Part shown: positions 55,750 to 64,000 of the stretch, piece after piece
How the letters are laid out: each line of letters starts with the position of its first letter
Numbering within the stretch: the first letter of the stretch is position 1
From: Galeruca laticollis
Taxonomy: Eukaryota; Arthropoda; Insecta; Coleoptera; Chrysomelidae
DNA: 64,000 nt
Direction of reading: 5' to 3'
NCBI GenBank assembly: GCA_963921935.1
Contig: OY998175.1
Span: 306,861,484 to 306,925,483, forward strand
Translations under genes and position numbers: made by a program
Notes under the pieces: generated by a model
What the model saw: only the letters and a program-made list of their open reading frames with translations
Told to the model about the DNA's origin: nothing
Database searches by the model: none

Positions 55750-58700
55750 CAGGGCCGGATTAAGACATTAGAGCGCCATAGGCTGACATCAGTTAGGCGC
55801 CTCTAAACTAGGAAAATAAAAATATAAATACAAGTAAAATAAAACGTGTTTCACAAAATATTTATGTATTTGTGAAAATGTACAAATCGATTATTTAAAG
55901 GTGGATTTTACGACACTTAATACTTAACATTTTTGTATAATAACGTCAAAATTTCTTCTTTTAGTGCCTCACATTCTATACATAATATTGAGAGGTCAGC
56001 AGTTTTATCGTCTGTTAAAGAATTTCTTAAGTAATTTTTTACTCGTTTTAACACGGAGAAGAACCTTTCGCCTGTACAATTCGTCACTGGAAGACACAGA
56101 TATATTCTTAAAATAATGTCCATGTTAGGAAACGTACAAATTAAATTTCTGCTGCGGAGTGTTTGCAACCATGACATAGTTTTTGATGTTTTTTTCTAAG
56201 AGTTAGGTGAGTCCAGAGTTTGAATAAAATATTTGAATTGTACACATTCATTTTCAAAATTAGAATCCAAATCTCTAGTATAAATTCCTTGAAGATGTCT
56301 GCACTTTTCTTTTATTATATTCTCTTCAGTGTTTTCTAAGTTTGTAAGAAAACCAAAGATCCATTGATTTCATCGTATGAATTTTTGCGCCTCTCGAGTT
56401 CTGATACTATATTGTCTACAACCACGTAGAACATATTTACTTCCATATCTGTCCTACCATCAAAAGTAGTTTCTCCAACATCACTCTCTCCTGGCAAACA
56501 TTTCCTTTTTTTCTTCCTTTTCGAATCCAACGTATAGGTACTACATTTTGTTAACAATTTACCAATTTCCTCGTATTTGTTACAAGTTGTTCTCATTTCC
56601 GTAACAAAGTGAATTAATGATTTATAGAGTTGAACGGCTGTCACTATATCCATACTTTGCTTTTGCACAGACTGGCTTGTTTTGTGGAATTGAATTAAAA
56701 TATCTCTCCAGAAAGAGAGTATAATCCCAGTTTCCAAGCTTAACATTTTTTGCAATATACCCTTCCCCTCAGCTTTTGTTTTAGGTGCATGCGAGGTATC
56801 ATTCACAATAAAATTCAAAGCTTCTTTAAAAGCATCGTAACTGTCATAAAGAGCGGTGCAGACATCGACTCTAGCTGACCATCTAGTAGCTGAAAGTTTT
56901 TTAGGCACATGTAGTTCTGACCCACTCACAGTTCTGTTACGAGTTAAATACTCTTTCATTATTTCCCACCTATAGGTTGATGCTGAAAAGAAAGTGTATA
57001 TTTCTTCCACAAACAAGAAGAAAGTTGTTACAACAGGAGAACACTCTGCAGCGCAGGTTCCCACTAAATTCAGTGAATGGGCAGCACGTGGTATAAATTT
57101 AGCCAATTTGTTCTTTTCCATGTTGCCAGCGTTATCGTAAGATTGACCTCTACAGTTCTGTATGTCTAATGACATATGTTCTAAAACTTTCAAAACTGCT
57201 GTTTCCATACTTGAAGCTTTGTGCCCTACCTTAGCAGCAAATGTAATAAATCGTTCTACTACCGAACCATTTTCAATTATATATCTGAGAACAAAAGTAA
57301 GTTGGTCAGTATGGGATATATTGGGTGTAGAATCTATGATTATTGCAAAATATTTCGTGTTTTTTATTTCTGATGCAAATTGTTCTCTTAGATCAACCGC
57401 CATGAGTTTTATAAATTCATCACAAATAGTTGATGACAAACAAGAAACATTTCCTTTTCCTGGATTGCCTTTTGTTTCAATGTGGGTTTTCAGAAACGGA
57501 TCGAATTCTGCTAAAAGCTGTAACGAACCTAGGTTTGCCGTTATCAATAGCTCCAAACATTTCACTAGAGCCCCTAAATGCTAAGCCACGCGATGTCAAA
57601 AATTTTATAACTGCAACTACTCGTTTATGTATGTTAACCCAGTAATATCTTCCTGCAAGGTACTGCTTATGAACTTCGGTATCTATTTTCCCTAAGACAT
57701 TTGATCGCGCAATATACGCCTTCGCATTTTCACAGTGTTCAGAAGAGTTTTCGTGTTCAGAAATCCGATGGGTATTTTTCCAGTCGTTGAATCCAGTCAT
57801 GAAATAATTCGTTTTTGTCCGGTTAAATAATTTACAATACAAACAATAAACATTTCCTGTTAGTGCTGAATATAATAGCCATTGACGACGTACAGTTTCC
57901 CCGTTGTGCAAAGTTTTGAAAAACATATTTTTTGAAGCAAATCTACAATGAATATCATAAATTCGTTTCGATTTTTGGAAATCAATTTTAGAAATTTCTT
58001 GTACAATTACAGATGGGTTCAATATGAAACTTTCGATTATAGCCCATCCAGCTGGGTCTGTGAAATCGACTTTTGAAAATAATTCTGACGTTTCTTGAGG
58101 AATGCTTGAGGAAGATGCACAGTCCTGAACTTCATCAGTATCAGAATTGCATGAGTTTATTGCGGTTTCTAGAGGATACAAAAATAAAAATTACATTCTT
58201 ACACCGCGTTATTCAATTATCTGCTTACCTCTATCCATAATATCATCATTATTGAGAGTTGATTGTTGTTCATTATCTGCATCGGCTTCCGTACCTCGAA
58301 CAGGTTGACAAAAAAAATAATTTAATTTGGGTATTTTTTTCAATAACTTCTCCATTTTTTCTTGATTTTTTTTCAGCCTTCTTCCTTTCCCACCCACTAA
58401 GTTTTCTACTTCCTCCACTTCCACTCATTGTTTTCGATAAAATGATAAACAAGACAAAAATACCGCAACTGATATTATTATAATTGACGATTACTCGATT
58501 ACTGCCAGCGACTGAACTAACTCAACTGACTACCTTCAATTTTTAAAATAAATGTTTCCAAAGTTTACCAATTTTTTTTGTAAACTTTGATGTTGCGTTT
58601 CCAATCACCCTTTGTCGGTTTTTATTTTGTTTTGGCGAGCGCAAGGCGCACGTGGCGGTACTTTGCATATTAGCATATTTATCTCTGGCGGCATCCCGTC

Positions 58701-59042
58701 ACTGCTGCAAATCAGCAAAAAGAGATTTGTCTATAGTTACCACAATACCGCATTGATAATCAAAATATATGGATGTAAAGCGGTGCTTTTCAATCTATCC
58801 AAGTATTCAAACCCGGCCGACTGAAATAATTATGTCTCTATTCACTAATGTTGTCAATAAAATTTTGTTTAATATAGGTGCCTTACAACACATTCGATCT
58901 CCACGAAAAAAATACGTATACAGCAAAAATGATTTGCACGAATTGTGACTATCGTTAGTGGTTAGTCCGGTCAGTCGGCGCCTATTTCTTTCACGGCGCC
59001 CTATGCTATAGCCTAGTCAGCCTATTGGATAATATGGCACTG
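55750..59042 (-). mobile_element. hAT transposon 4
   Basis: Left end CAGGGCCGGATTAAGACATT, right end the complement of CAGTGCCATATTATCC. Subterminal GCGCCATAGGCTGAC is mirrored by GTCAGCC and GGCGCC near the right end. An exact 8-bp duplication, AGAACAAA, lies at 55742-55749 and 59043-59050. Length is 3293 bp. Confidence 0.92.
55917..58424 (-). pseudogene. hAT transposase, TTF/ZMYM1-like (three lesions)
   Basis: Exon 1 from 58424 (KNQEKMEKLLKKIPKLNYFF); intron 58169-58228 (GTAAGC...CCTCTAG). Exon 2: FTDPAGWAIIESFILNPS, TTF-type finger (RRQWLLYSALTGNVYCLYCK), RGLAFRGSSEM. A 1-base shift lies near 57540, then AEFDPFLKTHIETKG, FAIIIDSTPNISHTDQLTF and GQSYDNAGNM followed by a small deletion to NKLAKFIPRAAHSLNLV. 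Another shift at about 56336 precedes the hATC domain CLPVTNCTGERFFSVLKRVK. It is the same broad family as hAT 1 but not a recent copy of it. Confidence 0.87.
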
Positions 59043-59050
59043 AGAACAAA

Positions 59051-59554
59051 GTTACAACACAGTGTTATTGATCAAATCTAATATATTAAAAAAAATTAGT
59101 CAGTGTCTGGCCGTTTTATCCGACCGAATTCCTTCATTTTTTTTAATAAAAGGTATTTAGACACAGATATACCATCAATCATTGAAATTTACTCAACTCC
59201 CACCTTACTCAAGTTATACTCAAACGCGATTCTTCCCTGCACATTTCTTATGGGACACGTTCACTCAAGCTATTCGAATTTTCATAGCTCCTCTTCTAAT
59301 GAAGGGATCTTGATCGTTTCCCTCTCAGAACACTCAGTTGATCAAGCTCTTTCTTTTGAGCTATTAACTGCTTAATTTCGTTCAGTTTGAGGAAAATTGT
59401 GCGTGCACAACCAAATTTACATTCCATTTTTTCAAGATTTTCCTTCACTCAAACCTCTATAACTAGAGTTCTAATTAATGCAGGCTGTTGACGCAAGTCT
59501 AAGAACACTCAGTGGATCAAGCCCTTTCTTTTGATCTAGTGATTCGCACGAGAC
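59051..59554. other. No feature recognised
   Basis: Contains two similar short segments, AACACTCAGTTGATCAAGCTCTTTC near 59328 and AACACTCAGTGGATCAAGCCCTTTC near 59503. They are a diverged direct repeat of about 45 bp, 175 bp apart. No coding frame is convincing. Confidence 0.5.
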
Positions 59555-59670
59555 TCTCGTTTTCGAGACGAGACTCGAGACTATACTCGGACCAGACGAG
59601 ACTTTTGTTTGGTCTCGTCTCGAGTCTCGTGCATGAGGTATCGCGTCTCGCGCGAGAGTCTCGCAGGTGA
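59555..59670. repeat. CGAGAC-rich palindromic cluster
   Basis: CACGAGACTCTCG at one side and CGAGTCTCGTGC at the other, with many CGAGAC/GTCTCG words between. A central hairpin is GACCAGACGAGACTTTTG facing TTTGGTCTCGTCTC. Confidence 0.8.
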
Positions 59671-59844
59671 ATATTTCTGAATGAACATCAATTTATTTTG
59701 ATAAAAATGTATAAGCATAACACCAAGAATTGCTTTTAAAAGCCTCTGCCGGCGTTATCGGTTGACGGTAATCACTTTGTCTTTCTGAAGCACAGCGCCA
59801 CCGTCTTTGAACCCTATTTCAACAGCCAAAAATTTTGCGATATG

Positions 59845-60083
59845 AGGTTTGTTCTCACACGAGTTTCAAACTATCAGAAACAGTCAGGATTCTGCGCAAT
59901 CCATTTCTCCGTGTTCATACATAAGTTTCTGATTGTTTGAAAACAGCTGGACGTTGAACAGTTAGAAAACCATCAGTCAAACCTGTGTGAACATCGTCCA
60001 GCTGTTTTCAAACCAGCGGAGAAATATATTGCGCAGAATCCTGACTGTTTCTGATGGTTTGTGACTCCTGTGAGAACAAACCT
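59845..60083. mobile_element. Foldback MITE
   Basis: AGGTTTGTTCTCACACGAG at the left mirrors CTCCTGTGAGAACAAACCT at the right. Internal AGAAACAGTCAGGATTCTGCG and its complement match. The core GAAAACAGCTGGACG / CGTCCAGCTGTTTTC forms a second nested inverted pair. 239 bp, no coding capacity. Confidence 0.88.
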
Positions 60084-60371
60084 ATGTACGTGTCCTATCC
60101 TATTGTGATCGAATAAATAAAGATCATTATTGAAAATAAAACATCCAAAAGCATATTTCGAAATATATCCAAATGAACCAAATCAACTGGCAGGAGCAAG
60201 TACTTCCAGACTCACTGCTCCCGAAATGTTTACTGCGAATTCTCAATTGAAGGTAAGCTGTTAGATAACTTAATAATTTAATTACTTTAACACTGTATAC
60301 ATCGTTGAACCACATTTTTATTTATGGCATATACTTGTTTTCAATAGTGAAATCTATAACGGCAAGCGCCA

Positions 60372-62975
60372 CGTGAATCTTCTTCTTCTTCTAGTGCCTA
60401 TCCGGTCCGGATGTTGGCGATCATTCTAGCTATTATGATTTTATTTGCTGCTGCACGGAATAGTCCTGTAGTAGTTGTTGAAAACCATGTCCTGAGATTT
60501 TTGAGCCATGAATTTCTCCGTCGTCCTGGGCCACGTTTACTAGGGATCTTCCCTTGCAAGATATTTTGTAATAGAGTGAACCTTTTCTCATTTCGCATTA
60601 TATGACCGAAATATTCTAGCTTGCGGATCTTTATCGTTTTTATTAATTCGGTGTCTTTCTGCATTTTTCTGCAGACCTCTACGTTGGACACATGGTCTGT
60701 CCATGAGATTCTTAATATTCTACGATAGAGCCACATTTCAAAGCTTTCGAGTTTTTTTGTTGTTGCGTCGGTCAAGGTCCATGATTCGACCCCGTACAGT
60801 AAGACGGAGAAAACGTAGCAGCGAAGGAGTCTTATTTTGGTAGTTAACGTCAGAGATCGACTTTTAAAAACTGATGCCATTTTGAGAAATACGGCCCTTG
60901 CTTTCTCTATTCTACAGCGAATTTCTTGTGAGTGGTCCCATTGGTCATTGAGTGTAGTTCCTAAATATGTGTATTTACCGACCCTCTCAATTTGTAGCTG
61001 ATTTAGGGTGAGGTGCTCCTGTGGAATCTGACTTTTGCTGATTACCATGTACTTCGTTTTGTTGACATTTATATCGAGACCGTATTCTAGACTAACTGAA
61101 TACACTCTGTTCATTAGTTGTTGTAATCCATTGAGGTCTCCAGCCATAATCACTGTATCGTCAGCGTATCTGATGTTGTTTAATCTTTTACCATTTAGTA
61201 ATATTCCTTCATCTACGTCCTCGAGAGCCTCTCTAAATATGTATTCTGAATAAACATTAAATAATAGAGGGGACAATACGCATCCTTGCCTTACACCTCG
61301 TGCGATCTTTATGGCATCTGATTTTTCTCCTTCTACGGACACATATGCTGACTGATCCCAATATAGTCTCGATATTATTTCCAAGTCTCTTCCATCGATC
61401 CCAACAGTATTTAATATTTCCACTAGTTTGTGATGTTGTACTCGATCAAAAGCTTTACTGTAGTCTACAAAACAAGCATATACGTCGCAGTTGACGTCTC
61501 TACATCTCTGGAATAATACCTGTACACTGAATAGTGCCTCTCTAGTACCTACCGCATCTCGGAAACCGAATTGAGTTTCCGACATATAATCTTCACACTT
61601 TTTGTATATTCTTCTGTGAATAATTTTCAGGAATAGTTTCAATAGATGACTCATGAGACTGATAGTTCTATGATCTTCGCATCTCTTTGCTCCTGGTTTC
61701 TTTGGTATTATAACAAATTCCGACAGTAGCCAATCTTTCGGTAGTTCGCCTTTTTCATAGATGAGATTGAACATCTCTGTTAGTTGTGTGATTCCAGATT
61801 CGTCGAAAAGTTTGAGAATTTCAGATCTAAAGTTGTCTGGTCCAGGAGCTCTTCATTCTTTCATTTGTTGCACCGCTGATTGCACTTCATCGACGGTGAT
61901 GGCAGGACCTGATTTATCTATTATCTGTGGCCGCTGCGGTCTTGCATCTTTAAATAGTTCTGAGATGTAGTTGCTCCATACCTTTATCTTGTCTTGTTTG
62001 TCTATTACTAGATTTCCTTGTTTGTCGGTCAGTTTACATATTGTTCTGGGCTTGATCAACCCAGCCGTTTCTTTAACCTTTTTATACATGTTAAAACTAT
62101 CATACTTTTCCTGTAGGGCTTCTATTTCCTGGCAATCTTCTTGTAATTTCTTTTCTTTGGCATCCTTGATTTTTCTTTGTATTTGCTTGTGAATTGCTGA
62201 ATATGCGGGTGTATCTTTCATAAGTCGTCTTTGTTCCATCATATGTAGAATTTCGTCTGTCATCCATGTTTTTCTTTTGATGTTTTGATCTGATTTTAAA
62301 TATTTTTCACTGACGCTTGTAGCAATGTTTTTTATTCTGTCTAATTCAAATTTCACATCATTATTGATATTTGTTTCTTGCAGTTGTTCTGCTAAGTGAT
62401 GTCTTACTTTTTCCTTCGTGTCCGGGTTTTTTAATTTTCGCATGTCATAACGGTCTTTCTTTGTTGTCTTCTTCACAGCTTTTAGTTTTAGCTTTAAGGT
62501 GCCAACTAATGGGTTATGGTCTGACATTATATCTGTCCCAGGATATGTTTTAACAGATGTGAATGCGTTCTGGAATCTCTTATTTACTAACATATAATCA
62601 ATTTGATTTCTGACTATATGTTCTTTAGAGTCTAGTGGTGATCTCCATGTGTATAACCTTCTTGGTGGTAGTTTAAAAAACGTATTAAGTATTGCCGCTT
62701 TTTTGTCTGCTGCGAATATTGCCAATCGATCGCCACGCTCGTTCCTTTCACCTAATCCATGAGGTCCAACATATTCTCCCTCACCTCCGTTGCCTATCTT
62801 CGCATTGAAATCGCCCATTATCACCGTTAGGTGGTGTTTGGGAAGTCTACTGTATACATTTGTTATTTCGCTGTAGAATTCTTCAACTTCCTCTATGGTT
62901 TTATCAGCTGTGGGAGCATATACCTGTATGATGTTTATCGGAACAGGACTTGCGTTGATTTGTAATAACAAGGTG
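60372..62975 (-). mobile_element. RTE-type LINE (5' truncated)
   Basis: One continuous frame with a single stop, and a 3' tail of AGA/GAA repeats at 60372-60392. It interrupts the Copia pol frame at its right end. The RTE/BovB group is recognised by the C-terminal block KIRKLEYFGHIMRNEKR and GKIPSKRGPGRRRNSWL. Confidence 0.85.
60398..62971 (-). pseudogene. RTE-type endonuclease-reverse transcriptase
   Basis: From 62971: VPINIIQVYAPTADK, VIMGDFNAKIGNGGEGE, RNQIDYMLVNKRFQN and the SDHNPL catalytic motif of the APE domain. A long linker follows, with an in-frame TGA at 61853-61855, then RT: LSEFVIIPKKPGAKRCEDH, CFVDYSKAFDRVQHHKL, VRQGCVLSPLLF, YADDTVIMAGDLNG and YTYLGTTLNDQWDHSQEIR. The C-terminus is a conserved RTE block ending at 60398. 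The first endonuclease residues are missing at the truncated 5' end. One stop codon is the only coding lesion seen. Confidence 0.9.
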
Positions 62976-64000
62976 AATAGTCTTATTAATACCTATCAAT
63001 TTCGTTTGATACGCCGACACCTCATTCAAATGATGATTTATAACTTTGCTGCCATAATTTCCTGATATATCCTCATTTGTAGTTTTTTCTTCTACTATTG
63101 TTTCATCATTATCTTCCCCTTCGACTGGACTGCTTTCTGTTTGATTTTGCTCTGTTACTTCTTCATTAGAAGAATGATTTCTCATTGCGAATATATCCGT
63201 TCCACGAACATGAAAATCATTATGAAATATATCTCCTTTGGAAGGTTCATCTTGATGATTCAGCAAAGGGAATACGTCTTCCTCGAATTTGACATCGCGG
63301 CTGATGACAATTTTATCATTCATAGGATTCCACAATCGATACCCCTTAGAATTGCTGTCATAGCCCACGAAGATACTCGAAATACTTTTTGGAGCCAATT
63401 TACTTCGTCTAAATGTATTGATTGTCCATACTCTACAACCAAATACTTTTAAATGGGATAGGTCAATTTTCATATTTAGTTTCCATTTTTCTATTGGACT
63501 GCATCCGTCATTCGCTATAGTGTGACTTCTGTTTCTAATATAACAAGATGTTGCTACTGCTTCTGACCAAAATTTATGTGGAATACCAGATTCTATCGAC
63601 AAACATCTAGCTGCATCAAATACTGTTTGATTGAATCTTTCGGCAACGCCATTTTGTTGAGGTGTGCCTGGTATTGTGAGTTGGTGACTGATACCATTTT
63701 GTTCCATATAACGAATGAATTCTCGAGACAAATATTCACCCCCATGGTCGCTTCTCAAACAGGATATCTTCTTTCCATGAATATTTTCAACTTTAGTTTT
63801 GTATTTCTTGAAATTTTCGAAACACTTCATCTTTCGATTTCATGAAGGCAATTTAGCAATATCTTGAATAATCGTCACTATATATTTACTACCTCCATTC
63901 GAAATAGGATTGATAGGACCTACGACGTCTGTATGTATGAGGATCAAAGGGGATGTCTCTCGATTTGAACAACCTTTTGGAAAAGGACTTCTTTTCAACT
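62976..64000 (-). pseudogene. Ty1/copia integrase region (runs off the edge)
   Basis: From the right edge: SPLILIHTDVVGPI (first Asp), a frameshift/stop near 63845, then MKCFENFKKYK, CLRSDHGGEYLSREF (second Asp), GTPQQNGVAERFNQTV (Glu), PHKFWSEAV and KVFGCRVWTI. An acidic tail follows (VEGEDNDETIVEEKT). The reading breaks near 62990, where the RTE LINE begins. RT and LTRs are not visible. Typical insect Copia pol, inactive. Confidence 0.87.

Noticed and set aside
59103..59375. 90-codon plus-strand frame near 59.2 kb
   Set aside because: Low-complexity Ser-rich reading with no domain, overlapping diverged direct repeats.
63141..63452. Plus-strand frame of 103 codons
   Set aside because: Exact antisense of the Copia integrase reading, which has clear catalytic motifs.

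Overview
The window looks like a repeat-dense stretch of an animal genome, most likely an insect (AT-rich, spliceosomal introns, and P/THAP, piggyBac, mariner, hAT, Penelope, DIRS, RTE, Copia and Crypton-type elements side by side). I recognise no host gene. Nearly every coding stretch belongs to a mobile element, and most carry frameshifts, stops or deletions. Species cannot be named from this sequence.

Layout. 1-332: tail of a Penelope-like element (PLE) with a GIY-YIG domain. 1201-6610: a PLE with long terminal direct copies (2058-3554 and about 5146-6605) plus an inverted 3' piece at its left end, bounded by (TA)n tracts. 6723-8099: nothing recognised. About 8100-28960: one huge nest whose frame is two DIRS copies joined in inverted orientation. 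Inserted into it are a THAP/P-type transposon (8184-12154), a Ty3/gypsy fragment (13129-18654) that itself holds a hAT (13843-17189), a block (20556-25728) with a MULE remnant and a DD82E-type Tc1/mariner relative split by a LINE, and a second hAT (26045-28729). 29370-30306: deleted mariner. 30408-32893: almost complete piggyBac with TTAA duplications.

About 33480-43070: a second PLE family in palindromic arrangement. One arm is split by two Crypton-like tyrosine-recombinase elements, one of which is split by a 2.9 kb foldback element (34873-37748). The palindrome centre is split by a third hAT (39809-42352). 43201-44071: LTR-like stretch and a MITE. 44235-45185: LINE tail and a third Crypton fragment. 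45411-53570: a minus-strand LINE interrupted at its stop codon by a nearly intact P-type transposon (45508-50179, 8-bp target duplication) and in its 5' half by a non-autonomous palindromic element. 53695-54640: a PLE GIY-YIG fragment joined to a LINE RT fragment. 55750-59042: a fourth hAT. 59555-60083: palindromic repeats. 60372-62975: RTE-type LINE lying in a Ty1/copia integrase region that runs off the right edge.

Most notable signal: three places (33799-33818, 38196-38210, 52552-52568) carry the same secondary-structure signature, a hairpin in which a short inner stem is bracketed by two directly repeated CGAG tetramers and a longer outer stem. Two lie just downstream of Crypton-like recombinase genes, the third inside a non-autonomous insertion in a LINE. 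A third Crypton fragment is also followed by a long palindrome, without the CGAG pair. I have not seen this described as a Crypton end or recombination site.

Target-site duplications read directly: TTTATAAC, CCACAAAC, AGAACAAA and GTATAAC(C/A) for the hATs; TCCATAC and GTTGTTAC for the P-types; TTAA for piggyBac; AGATTT for the foldback; ATTACT for one LINE; TATAGT for the MULE/DD82E block. These fix the relative order of insertion.
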